Source: Prostheceraeus crozeri
Lineage: Eukaryota; Platyhelminthes; Polycladida; Euryleptidae
Direction of reading: 5' to 3'
DNA length: 64,000 nucleotides
Assembly: GCA_907163375.1 (NCBI GenBank)
Contig: CAJQUW010001859.1
Location: 806,001 to 870,000, forward strand
Within the stretch, counting starts at the first letter, position 1. Each line of letters starts with the position of its first letter. The notes beneath the pieces are model-generated. The model saw only the letters and a program-made list of their open reading frames with translations, was not told where the DNA came from and ran no database searches. Positions 41,105-53,654 of this stretch are shown one piece after another. The position numbers and the translations under genes are program-made.

Positions 41105-42217
41105 CAGTAGAATTCGCATATATCGGCGCCTCAAGGGACAGACGAAAACCGCCGATATACGCGAACCGCCGATATATGCGAACTCCCTGAATTTTGAAGT
41201 TTTGTGAAATCTACACGAGCTCTGAGATCATGCCATGCATCATACAATGTATATACGTGTATTGACTCATGAATTATTGCGTTGCTATACTTAAATACAT
41301 GTACATATAGACTTATTGTCTAACATGTACAGTGCATGTACATGTGTAATTGTGTGTATGTAATCAATAGATATCTAAAAATTGTGCCTTTCTGAACTGA
41401 TGCTTGCAACGTAAGTATCGCAAACCGGATATCACTATGTTTGTCAAAAACTGAGTATGCTTTTTGAATCAAGAAGATTGAAGCTTCTTCATGCCTACAT
41501 GCTTACCTGCTATATGAAGCACAAAACAAAGAAGAGTATGCATAAATCAAGACGCTGGTAGGAGTCACGTGCAGGCGAAACCATAGAGATGGATGGGGTG
41601 GCGAGCCGCTTTCTGTCTAGAGAGAGGACATGCATCGAACTCAACAATGTTTTCGACGGTAGCTTGTGCTCCATTGATGACGCAACAGTCACTAAGTCAG
41701 GTCTGACAATAGCATCGTAGGTGAAGGCGTTAACAATGCAATCATCACGTCGAATGAAATACTAATTATGTGAGAATTATCAGTGAGATACAGTGGCAAG
41801 CCTAGCCTACTTATCTTTCCTCGGCTGCTAGATTCTACAATTTTGATCAAACCCCCAAACATTATCGAGATGAATTGTAGAAGATCTAAATTTTCACATG
41901 CCACTAGAATAGTTAGAATCGGATAGTCCTAGCAGAATCTACAGCCATCCGCGTCCACATATACTGTCATTCTAGTGACTCTTTTAGGCAAAACACATCG
42001 CTTGAGGATTTCCAGGAAATCCGCCGTTATAAACGAATTTTTTTCTGTCAGGGACAGCGAAAATGCGCCGATATAGGCGAATCGCCGATATAGCCGAAGC
42101 CGATATAAGCGAACTCGATTATATGGAAAAGATAGGAAATTCTGCCGGGACAAAAAGAAACCGCCGATATAGACGAACCGCCGATATAGCCGAAGCCGAT
42201 ATATGCGAATTCTACTG
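41105..42217. mobile_element. pogo/Tigger-like non-autonomous element
   Basis: Both ends read CAGTAGAATTCGCATATATC inwards and are flanked by TA, the target of the Tc1/mariner/pogo group. Subterminal regions carry repeated CGCCGATAT(A)-x-x-CGAA words on both sides (41140-41190; 42060-42200). No intact transposase is visible in the middle; the element is 1113 bases. Perfect ends suggest fairly recent movement. Confidence 0.7.
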
Positions 42218-42429
42218 TACTTCTTACATACAAATCATGACAAGGAAGCAGACATGCAAATAATGGGAAATATGAACAATACACATAGAATGATTATAAT
42301 CACTTGACATGCTATTGAGCGCTTTGGATGGACGATGAACCTAATTTATATCTCACCAAAATGTGTTTTCAGCTGAAAGATGAGCATTATACAGTACTTC
42401 TGTTATTCTAGTTGACATAGATATGACAC

Positions 42430-42565
42430 AAATTAAGTGCAAATGGACATTGACACCCAGTCTTCCTGACCACAACTCGTCTGACCAGGACTCGAACTCA
42501 TGTCAACTAGGAAGCTAAACAAGTGCTCTCTCTCTCTCTATCCACAGAGCCGACAGGCGGCAAAA
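42430..42565 (-). mobile_element. tRNA-derived SINE
   Basis: On the - strand an A-box-like GCTCTGTGGATAGAG (42536-42550) is followed at normal tRNA spacing by a B box AGTTCGAGTCC (42488-42498). A GA dinucleotide run separates them. The flanks do not fold as a complete tRNA, so a SINE head is more likely than a tRNA gene. Confidence 0.55.
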
Positions 42566-44899
42566 AATCTTCGTTGAATCGTGCTATTGATTAATAATAG
42601 TGGTTGGTTTCGCAGAGTTGGCCTGTGTCCTTCGCGGTAGAATTGCGCATTGAATTCAAATAAGTGATGAGCAATAAGGTATGAAATTCTCTTTCGTCAA
42701 TACTTCTCTTGTATATCGCTTCTGGCCGTATGGTTACAGCATCTGTAAAGCTTTCTAGCCGATTTGCGTTTGGGTCGTGGTTAGACGAGTTGCAGACGGA
42801 ATTTTGGACTTAAATTTTGTCATATCTGTGCTTGTCATACCAAACCCACGAGCAATTGTTCATTGTAATATGTATATACTTGTATTGAAATCAATGATGT
42901 CGGGTAACATAAGAAAGAGTGGGATCTCAGGGATTCAACTTAAATTGATAAAAATTGCGCATAATTATATATATAGATGAACATATAGCATATTAATTAT
43001 ATTTAGATAAAAAATGATAAAAATCACAAACATCTGAAACAGAAAACACACGAAGCAGCTCTGCCAAAACTTCAATAAAGTTTGGATGATATTGAATATT
43101 GTCATTCCAAGCAGACCGTGGACCGCATTGTTCGTCCTCCGTGGCAGTGAGAGTCAGTTAAAACGAGCACTCGATAGAATTTCTTTATTGGTCTGTATAC
43201 CACTCATGCAAATCGCACTGATATTGAAGAAAGTAATGCTGTATTTTCCTGATGGTTTTTTTATTTGGTTGCAAAATTATTTCAATAACAGACCAGAAAA
43301 AGCGAAACATGAGCACTGAGCTATCGCGACCAGTGCCAATGAATAGAGAAAGGATCAGGTAACTCAGGGAGTATTCTATGATTCGAGATTCGATTTCAAT
43401 CTAAATCTGCCGATTCTCAGTTTTCTAGACTCGCGATTCCTAGCTTGAAATATTTGATAACTAGGCCTATCGCAGCCGCTTTTACCTTACACACGTAAAA
43501 CGCATGACCGAGAGTAAAAATCTTAGAATATAATCATATTGAGATTTTTCATTTGCATCAGGTGAAAATAAGAAATTATGCATCATTGCAGAGCTGAAAT
43601 CGATAGCATTTGTCATGGACATGGACAATGGAAATGCATAATGTTGATAAGTAAAATGGAATGACTCTTACCTATTTTTGAATTGATATAAAGCATAATT
43701 GACATGCTTTATGGTCCATGGTCAAGATAGCACAAATTCAATAGACTGAGATTTTGCAAATAAGGAGTGATAATGACATGTAAATGATATTAATTATGGC
43801 TTCTCACATTCAAGTTAAATGTTGAGATGTGTCCTCTACCACACCTATTATGCAACAGTGACATTTTTGAAAAAAGAAACTTCACGACAATTTCAACGAC
43901 TTAACGACAAGAATTGAAAACTTCACGGCATTATCCAGTGACAGCCCAAATTTCGTGGTTTTACTCGAACAGTGTCTGTTTAAGAAAGAAAATCACTGAA
44001 AAATGCGCGGCCCTGTATTAGGAGCAACTGCACATTTCTGAAACTATCCGTGGCTATCATCAGGCATTGAGTGAATGACATTCATACTAAAGTTTAAAAT
44101 TCACATAAAGAGAAGAAAAATATACAAAACTATGTTATGTATATAAAAATAAGTGAAGAGTAGAAACTGTGTGGCAGGTAATAAAGATTTACATAGTAGT
44201 CATACCAATATCATTTATAGTAAATGACCCGACTAGAGAAAAGCAAGAAATACATTGAATCAAAATCTGATTGCTGTGGAAAAAAGAAGTCAACGAAAGA
44301 AAAAATCTCTATAATTATCAAGGTCGTGTCTAGCGTTGATCTTTGGTTGCAATCTGATGATGCAAAACGCTACTCCTTGAGGTTAATTGAGTCTTTGTCA
44401 AATGATAAAATAGTTCTTGTTATCTTTATAGAGGAGCTATTGCACGTTTGCATGTGTGCAGAAACAGGTGAGTTGATGTTGGTTGTTCACGACAACGCAT
44501 GTGTAAATGTCTAGCGGTGCTGCCAATTTATTGTTTGCATTTGTCACATGTGACTTGACGGATGAACTGTTTACACAATTTTGATTGCCAAATATATACA
44601 TGCATATAGATATGAAATTTTATCAATTCAGTTGGTTCTTCAAAAATTTTGAAAAAAAATTGATAGCCAGAAAAATCTCCAGTAGTTAGAATAGCTACGA
44701 AAGTAAATTGGAAGATTTAAACTGCGCATGTCGCTTATTCTCTGAAAAGCTGGGTTTGATCCACACCTTGCTAAACATATAGCGTACTAACATTTTAATT
44801 ACGACACATGAATTCAAAAGTGAAGAATTTATTCTTCAGGATGCATTTTATTGCAACTTACATGATTCACAATTTAGTAACTCATGCTTGTTCTTGCAG

Positions 44900-45152
44900 C
44901 CTCAAAATTTCAAGGAAACAAAGACATGACAAAGTTATGGTATTTCCATCGGGTGACGTTAGACTTGTTCAATACTTCATAATGCAGACACCTATTCCAA
45001 AGGCGTATGGTCTTTTCAAGCCAATTTGTCAGATCCGATTTGCTAACTGGTTCTCCAAACATTTGCGATTGAATAAACAAAACACGAAAATCGTTGACAT
45101 GTCAAAATGGACTCGCAACTTTCGATGGGTTTATGACAAAGAAATGGTTAAG
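44900..45152 (+). CDS. ligand-gated ion channel, Cys-loop exon lacking the first cysteine
   Basis: The acceptor TTGTTCTTGCAG and the GTAAGG donor bound 253 bases, entering after phase 2 and leaving in phase 0. The translation keeps the family spacing: VMVFPSGDV (usual V.V.S.G.V), then the Cys-loop region ending ICQIRFANW (usual C.L.F.SW), then a polar strand and NFRWVYDKEMVK. The expected first cysteine, 14 residues before the conserved one, is a glutamine, and the FPFD signature is replaced by LFKP. The loop therefore cannot close a disulphide in the usual way. Acceptor, donor and frame are clean, so I read this as a divergent receptor rather than a pseudogene, but cannot exclude decay. Confidence 0.7.
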
Positions 45153-45487
45153 GTAAGGACAATCAAACATTTGTTTCATAAAGGTCGGCATGTCAACTTG
45201 ACAAAACTTTAGATGACCCACTCTGAAACAGGCACCGTCAGTATTTTGGCCGTGACAGCTACATGTAAAACATTTCATAATCATGGCCTTGGCTACTATT
45301 ATTTATAATTCTATCATAATCAGCAAAATGATGCACAAATGAGAATGAAAAATATATTGGTCATGAATAAGTTCTTCCTAGTAAAAATTTATATGTGAAT
45401 ACATACAATCACTTTCTTCTGATTGCCGATCTTCCATGATTTTCTAAAATGAGTCACATATCATTCAGTTTCACTAGGAACTACTAA

Positions 45488-45583
45488 GAGATCTATATAA
45501 CTGCCGAGACGTACAAATCTACAGAGATATCTTAGGAGATCTATATAACTGCCGAGACGTACAAATCTACAGAGATATCTTAG
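45488..45583. repeat. 48-bp tandem duplication with inverted ends
   Basis: GAGATCTATATAACTGCCGA begins at 45488 and 45536. The pair is bracketed by ACTACTAAGA and TCTTAGTAGT in inverse orientation, so the whole stretch (about 45478-45590) looks like a tiny inverted-repeat element whose core was duplicated. Confidence 0.75.
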
Positions 45584-46649
45584 TAGTCCCTGGCATAGAA
45601 ATTGATAACAATGAAACCTCTAGAATGGAAGTAAAGCTTCATGCAATACACAATAGTGGCACAAGAATCGCACGCATTTTCTCTTCGATACACTTGTCAA
45701 CGACTGAATCATTGGGTTAGAATCGGTCACATGCGTAAATCAAAGCTTTTCATTGGTTCTTCATGCCCCAACTTAGTTCCCCCGGATGTGCCGCGACCTT
45801 GAGTCAATTTCCATTCTAGCCAACTTCAGATAAACAGTTTATTTCTATGGTCCCTGGTTTCACATGCGCAGTCTACTTTTTGAGTACGCAAGACTACGCA
45901 TGTCACAGAGATAGATATCTTTATGTGTTGATGCATTGAAGAAAAATACGGTGTAGAAATATGGACCAGGATGGAGGCCGGCAATAGATAACAAATCCGA
46001 GGAAGAGTAACCCCCGAGGAATTATTGTTCAATACGGACCGATATCTAGGTCCATATTGCTATTGTTGACACCACATTTGCACTCTCGCTCTATCGATCC
46101 GCAATATAAGACTGTTGTATCGGTATGATGACACCAGTTATGCTGCCATGATCGACACGTAATATATGGTTATTTTGCTATTCAAGTAATGAACGACAAA
46201 ACGGTTTGGTCGCCAAAGTCTTCCTTTCTGGTTCCAATAACTTCCCAATATCTTCTTCCTGCGCCCTTTCAATGTATGCCTTGTATTTGTGCAGTCCTTA
46301 TGAATTGCTATGACAATGACTATCTTTAACGTGAGAATTTTTCCCTGTAACTAGAACAGGGAAATGTATGAGTATATGAGCACATGAAAAGTAGCATTGC
46401 ATAATACTTGATGATGCCTGCAATGATACTTGAAAAACATCCAATTTTTTGCTCAGCGTTGAGTTATTCAGGAAGAATTTTTATGACATTCATTATTTGA
46501 AAGAAAGTGAATAACCATCAACTATAGATATGAAAAAGTTTGTTTGCAACATAAACTTATAAATTTTATTTAAAAGAATAATAGGATTGACAACATGGGT
46601 CTGTCGTAGCATATTGAATTTCTAGAGAATGACAACAATCAAGTCATAA

Positions 46650-46765
46650 AGAGACACGAATACCCTTGATTCCCCGATCACACTCGCCTGACCCAGGAAT
46701 AGAACCGGAGGACCGCGGTGGAGACGAGAGCGCACCTTCCTTACTTAGCCCGGCTGACGGTAAAA
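46650..46765 (-). mobile_element. tRNA-derived SINE
   Basis: On the - strand GGGCTAAGTAAGG (46739-46751) resembles an A box and GGTTCTATTCC (46696-46706) a B box, at tRNA-like spacing. The sequence is locally GC-rich compared with its surroundings. Differs from the SINE at 42480, so probably another family. Confidence 0.5.
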
Positions 46766-49700
46766 AGTAAACAACAATAGAAGAAACACTACTAAATCAA
46801 AGTGTGGAAATCTAATAATAAGTAAATAGAAAAACATAAAATGCTCACTTTAGTGGAGTATGTAGGCTACTCCACAAATAAATTCAATTGTTTGAAATCA
46901 TATGGCTTGAAATTTACATGTAATATCAGTTAGCAGCATGCATGATACTTGCAAAGGAACATGTAAAAGTTTTTCAAACGTCACACACATGGCAACATTT
47001 CTCTACGTACGTCTCGACTAATTACTGAAGTGCTTGTTTGAGGAACTGAAGCATTAGAGCAGGCTCTTGAATGAAATTTCCTTCTTGAAGATAGACTTTC
47101 AATCCGAATCAGTGAATCCAGTGTTTCAAGTATTTTTCGAAAATTTCTGTGACAAGTAATACAGAAGAGTTAATAAATTGCTTCTACGATTGTGAAAAAA
47201 CAAATTTATGCTCCTTTCACAAAGAGAAGCTCAACTCCCATAGCATGTACTGGACTGGAGGCCAGTGACTTTGGTAGTCTTGCTGGTTGACGATAGTTTG
47301 TGTGCATCTGGATAAAGCCATGGAACAAGTTGTAGACAGTTCACTTTATTATTTTGAGACGCACTAATATTCTAATACGCACATTCTTCAAACAGAGAAT
47401 ATGTTGGAGTTAGATTCTGGACCCAATCAAGAATAGACGATAGAATCACAAGACTCTCACCAAAATAGTCAACTGCCAAAAACAGCTGCAAATAGTGTCA
47501 GTGATTGAAATTGGACACGTACGGCGCGTAGCATCAATGACCGTTGGTATGGAGATCTGTACATTTATACATGCTCATTTCTGTGCAGCTACGAAGGCTA
47601 TTATCAAAAAGATTCGCTCGCCAAAATCGATTCAGCAGTGCTTTTTGTAGAATTGTGAAATCCATCTGGAAAATTTTGGATAATCTATTTCTCTTGATCA
47701 AAGCCAGTCATGCAATAAGAGAAAAAAAGTGAAAATCACTGAGGAAATCAGTGATAATAAGTGATTCACCACTTACTACTACAATTACTGCAGCAATGTC
47801 CATGTCTAATTTACTATTATGTAAGTAAAAACCATGATAATTTTTTTACAGAAAAATCTACAGATGTATTCAGAAAAAGAACAAAAGATAAACCGACGAA
47901 GCATCCAAAATTGAAAGTATGATCAGTGGAAACGCTGAAAGTTAAGCAAGAGCCGTTGTTTGAAGATCCATTCCGTCTGGAGATCTTGGTGGAAAAGTGC
48001 GGCCAATGTTGTCTTTACACGTTGAGCGCTTCATTGTACAATGATTGATGAATTGATGACATGCTGGCCTATTCAGAATTAGCATTGATTAAGATAAAGC
48101 TGATCACAAAATCCGCATAAATTTCTTCGGTGAATATGAAAACATTCGTGTATCACTGTGATAAAAATTGCCATATATCTTCCTTTTTTATGAAAATTAT
48201 AATACTTCAAAACCTGGAATAAGCCATGCATGTTATATCTCTTCATTGCTCTTAAATTCTTGAATAAAGTCCAGTTGTCCAAATGACCCGTATTGGGGAA
48301 GGTTTCAGATCTGGTAATGTGAGAATCGATGGGTATGGAAAGTCACAATTTACTTGAAATTAAACATCGATGAAAGGTGTACACTATACAGATTATTTCC
48401 GACAATATCTTCGCAGGGCTGGGAGTATTAGAATGTGCAGCAATTAATTCTGCTGGATTATAATGCATTTCACAATAATGCAATGAGTTGTCTACACCTT
48501 GATCCATGGCTTTATCTCAATGTACACTATCGTCAACCAGCAAGACTGCTAAAGTCACTGTCCTGCAGTTCAGCACATGCTCTGGGAGTTGAGCGTCCCG
48601 TAGATATATTTATTAATCATAGATGTCACAGGTGCTATCTTCTAAATCTAGCAAGGCAATCTGCGATGCTTATATACTATTCAGAAATATTCATATAATC
48701 ACATTGGTTATTTTTTGATAGAAACTTAGTATTTGGAACAACAAGAAAAAAAATCGAAGATACAAAAAAGAATAAAATATGGTTATTGGACATTTGCCAT
48801 AGATTTAGAGGATAAACTTTTCTATGCATTCAGCGGGCAAGGATATCGTAGAAAACTTCGTCCGCTTCGCGGTCTCGGATTTCTACATTTTTTTGCCCTT
48901 CTGGTTTCATAGAATACCTACTGTGTGAATGCCACTTATTGAAATCCTTCGCTGTGATAGCAAATAAAAGCAGTGCATTTTTTCCAATCATCATCTCTAC
49001 AGGTGTACTACAGGGACAACTAGATAAAATATTTTTTAATATGAGATACTGTAGCAATACATGAGTTATTATTGAATACTGACAGACCCAGCTGATGCCA
49101 ACAGCAGGGATGGCGAATGAGACTTACAGCAAAATCTTCCCGATCCAGCAAATCCACAGACCTCTTCATAGATAATTACAAAAGAACAGCACATCTTTGT
49201 ATAATTTTCGTGTTGAAATTCTGGCTTAATTAACATGAACGACATTACATGTGGACATCATATAAAAACTCATGCTCCATAGAATATTTTGACATGAATT
49301 TAAAGTTCATGCATAGTCAATTGTGGTCTGCATAAGTTTCACGAGAGACATTTTTCCTAAAAAAGAAAAGGTTTTCTTTGAACACTGCTGCGCGTAACAG
49401 CTGTTGAAATGAAATTTCTCTAAAATTTAATGTATCAGAACTAAAAATATATAAATTCTTTTGATTTTACTAGTCCTGTCATCATCTGGATCATCATGAA
49501 CGTAGACATACTAGGTTGGTTGAGTTTCTCCAACAGGCTACATTTCACTTGTAGTAACTGTTTTTCTAGGACGTCAGTTATCGAGTTTGTTGGCAATTGA
49601 ATGCACAAAAACAAATAGTGTTTTAAAGATTGTTTTGCCACTTTTGCCATGCGATCATAGCACTTCAGACAATGATTCTACACTGGTTGTGTGAATAGTC

Positions 49701-49977
49701 AGCAGTATACCATAGGAAAAGACCATACATGCAATGATCTCAATGGAATAATTGAATGAGAAGTACTAAAATGTACGCCACTCGGCCAATGATGGAAATT
49801 AAGATTGTTTTTATTGCCGGGAAGCAGAATTTTTGACGTTGTGCTCATGTCAGTTCCTGTATCCACAACAGATCTTGGCGATTTTACTCAAACTAACTCG
49901 AAGTTGTTGCTCAGTTATATGTCTAATAAAAATAAATACGTATAAATAATAAGCATGTATATCCTTTTTCATTTCAG

Positions 49978-50036
49978 GTGTCGTATCCATCTGGGTATCT
50001 AGAACTTCACACAACAATTATATTTTCTCATCGTCA
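49978..50036 (+). CDS. ligand-gated ion channel, short exon before M1
   Basis: 59-base exon preceded by CCTTTTTCATTTCAG and followed by GTAATA. It enters in phase 0, matching the previous exon, and encodes VSYPSGYLELHTTIIFSHR, which fits loop C and the last beta strand ahead of the first membrane segment (nicotinic receptors: Y.D..Y...I.R). No adjacent cysteine pair is present, so it would not be an alpha-type agonist-binding subunit. It leaves in phase 2. Confidence 0.55.
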
Positions 50037-51388
50037 GTAATAGCAGCTTCGACGGATTGTGATGCTCACTTGCTCGTATCAAACAATATATAGCGACAAA
50101 TATTCGTAAACTGTCAAATTTCTTCTTTTCAAAGAGTAATTACGCTGAAGACGTCATGCAAAAGCTGAGAAAATATTTCAAATTGAAAAGAATTTTATCT
50201 CCTAAAGGTCACGTGAATTCAATTAAACATTATAACTATTCAATTTGCCTTTGCAATGAGTTATTGTGCAATCATTGTGTTAATGATTCATTGTATCGTG
50301 AAATTCATGAAACTCATATTCCAGGGGTTTTTTAAGAAAAATTTACAACTGCACAAAAATTGGCTTTTCGACTTTGGCTTCCGTTGCCTCCTCTGCGGGC
50401 AGTGATTCTTCTGAGCATAATATTCGCTAATTTTTTCAGTCATAACTAAACTTGAGATGATCTTTTTTTCATTTTCATTAGAATATTATTTACTGGGTGA
50501 TGCATTATGGAACAATCAAATCTGAATTAAATACAAAGCATCTTTTTGTCATACGTTTAATGACAATTTAATTGAGTTTCTTGCTATATATTTTTCATAA
50601 GACAATAGGACATAATGCTGTCTCTTGAGAGTATATACATGTAAAATTAAACCGTACGAAGTGAAACCATAAATCTGTAAATGCGATTTGCACGAAAACT
50701 CTCGTTACCTTAGTTTTGCAATCGTGATTGGCGCAGTATGTTGCTGATGCACCATGAGAAATACCAACGGAACTCAACGAACTCCTCGATCCTCTCTCAC
50801 TAACAAATATTTGGAAAATCATTTGTTACTGATAACTTGTTCGACAAAATTTTGTCAGATCTAGAAAAACTGCAGATTGACCTCTTATAGGAGAGGTACC
50901 TAGGCCTACGTGATAAATCTACCATAGAACACTCTTGACTGCTTGTACAAGCAATGTTCAGCGGTTCTTCATTTCCTGGCACCGGAGTTTGCCAGGCTTT
51001 TTTAAGATTTTCGTTTCCGATAGCTTGCCCCGGAGTAAGCTCTAGTGAGATGTTTATTTCAGTGCGCTTAATCAATCTTTGCTTCACACTGCTACATGTG
51101 TACGTCAGGATAATTGACGCTTCTTCTCTATTCTTCTTGTCAACTGTGAGCCAGCATGAACATGAATTTCGAGGAAAATCGAAATCCTTTCACTTGAATA
51201 ATATTAGCAGCATAATTTCAACTTGAATAAGCTGCAACACTTGAAGCAATACATCTGATCAACCTAATATTTGAGATAGACTTAGAGTTTCAGAGGTATA
51301 TCTTCTCGATAAATCATCGACCAAATCTGAGTAGGAATAAGTGTTCATATCAAAAAAGCAAAGAAACCCAACTATTTGCAAAGCGCCA

Positions 51389-51480
51389 TTTTTTTGCTGT
51401 AAACCTTAATATATCTCGACCAGCTCTTTGGTCGTCGTCGGATGAGCTGGTCGAAATATATTAAGGTTTACAGCAAAAAA
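51389..51480. repeat. hairpin with 37-bp arms
   Basis: GCTGTAAACCTTAATATATC and its complement (ending GGTTTACAGC) enclose a 16-base loop (TTTGGTCGTCGTCGGA); CGACCAGCTC pairs with GAGCTGGTCG at the top of the stem. One mismatch. The form resembles a MITE or a small-RNA precursor. Confidence 0.65.
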
Positions 51481-53654
51481 CATTTTTCATATACTTGGGT
51501 ATCTAACTTTGATATTAAAAAATCCTAGGCCTCTTCACATACACAGAAATAAGTTATTTAAAGTGAAAAAAGTTAGTTTAATGTGATGAAATAATCAGTT
51601 TCAAAGAGGGGCATTGATTTCCTTATGTTCTCTTTCTTCTGTGATCACGCATCACAGGGTTGGAACCGGTCAGCCCAGCCGTGGCCATGAATTTTGGCCG
51701 ATCAACTTTATTAGGCCTATGTTGACAACATTCACTCTAGAAGAAATCGTTCAATCAATCAAAAAGAAAAACAGCATTACAGGGAGCATCTATTATAAAT
51801 GTGACTTATTTTAAGAGTACCTACCTATACGCATGCTATGCAATATAAATTTTGCGAACTGCTTCTTAATCAGTTTTTAGAAAATACTAATTCATGCATG
51901 CAATTTAACCTACTTTATCTCAAATAAAATTTTCGGAGTCCTTAATGAATTTTGTAGCAGCAAAGGAAAAATCAAGCTCCCTCTTCTTTTAAGGTCCACC
52001 TTGTTTCTGTGTGGGACGCCAAAGGTACCGTCAACTTCTGTATAATTTTAGCGCTAATAGAAATTGACTTGAAAGAATGAAGAGACTGATTTTTTTCTTT
52101 GTTGCTGTATTGACTATGACCCCTGGCGTTTGGTCAGCTACATGAATTTGCGCTCCTTAGCCTACCTATCATAAAGATTATTCCACATCTTGAATAATTT
52201 CATTACATGGGATAGTTTATATAAAACATGAAGCTTAGGAGTTAAGATGAATGATTGGATTTCAATGCAGCCACATGTAATACCATAGTGCCCATTGTCT
52301 GAACACTTGACAGTGGATCAGAGCACTGTCTGAGAAGCTAATGCGATCAGTTTTGTTTCCAGCCGCTTTCAACCCTGATGCATCATATATATTAAAGAAT
52401 TTTCTAGCAATGTATTCCCAATTTGTTGTGTATTTACCTAGATTTTGTAAAGTGTTTCAAATATAGATTTCGTAATATATCAGCGAATTTCCTGTGTTAA
52501 AAGATTGCCGGTACTTTTGCAACATTTTCCACGGATTTAAGCATGTATTTGAGCTTTCCGAAGTCTTGCCCCGGTGCAGACTTGTGTGTGCAATTTCTGT
52601 GCATGATTGATATTTCTGGAAGCTCTACATCAATCCTTGCGGTAAACTTACGGAAAAGCCTCAAAGCATGTGTTTTAATGAGAACAGAATGTTTTGGAAA
52701 TCAAAAAACAAGCCACAGGTTAGAATTTAGTTAGGTACCGTTTTCGATAACAAAAGTGGACATTATAGCATCTTTCATTGGTTTTCAACCCACATATTTT
52801 GTTAAACGTCGCAGCAGAGGTTCACACTTCACATCATTTCGACCATTTTGATTTCCGTCGTAGCCTGCTGCAGAAGTAGCTGACCACAAAGCTAATCAGA
52901 TCCATGATGTACTCCGCTGCTGGAAACGTTTGCCCACCTTTGAGCTGGATGATTCGCATGTAACACACAAAACTTACAAGTTACAAGTCATGACTTCATT
53001 TAAGAAAATTACCTTCTTTGTCCATGACTCTGCTTCCCACAAAATTGGTTTCATGGCTGGCTAACAGTTTCTCTGCTTGAATTACATGCACTGTAGATGC
53101 ATGATCTCTGCTAGAACTGCATGTGCATGCATTAATTTTGCAATTCTCAATTCATAGCGGCAGTGGTAGCAGCAACGCACCGCATCACCTTGGCCTCCAG
53201 ACAAAAATTATGGTGCACTGATGTATAGGGCGAACATTCAAATGTGCACATCAATAAGGCGAACGTTCAAATGTGCACATCAAGCATAGTGCAACTAATA
53301 TATATTAAGCCTCACATTTGAAAAGGAATCATAAAGGCCAATCTTTTTGCAAGTTCCAATTTTCAACAAATAGTCATGTCTTAATATTTGTTTGTTGAAA
53401 CGCAAGTTATGCAATTGTCGTTCACATTTTGACTTCCACTCCTCTTTCTGCTACGTTTTCAATTGACATATTTTCCTGACTACAATTTTTCAACTGCACA
53501 AATCAAGAAAAACAATTACACATTTGAATTTAGAACTGCACACATTGTGTCCGGTTGCAAAAAAACCTGTCATATTCTAGCCATTTAATGTTGAAATTCC
53601 TGTCGATTTATGCATCAATCAGCGGACAACGATACCAGAGCTGGTAGTAATCAA

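Larger units (their letters stand above)
38775..44899. other. intron sequence right of the insertion, unassigned parts
   Basis: Apart from the pogo-like element at 41105-42217 and the SINE near 42480, nothing recognisable was found. The open frames at 40142, 43086 and 44224 are short and show no domain I know. Confidence 0.45.
45153..49977. other. intron of the channel gene, unassigned
   Basis: Apart from the small repeat at 45488 and the SINE near 46700, I see no gene, RNA or named element. Short open frames (for example at 47544 and 48435) have no recognisable content. Confidence 0.45.

Noticed and set aside
41929-42284. Leftward frames rich in RLYR/AYIG repeats
   Set aside because: Translation of the repeated CGCCGATAT words in the pogo-like element end; not protein-coding.
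42430-42565. True tRNA gene
   Set aside because: A and B boxes are present, but the acceptor arms do not pair and the intervening GA run breaks the anticodon arm; SINE is the better explanation.
43086-43319. Candidate membrane-protein frame
   Set aside because: Hydrophobic by AT-rich composition, no family motif, no convincing splice context for the channel gene.
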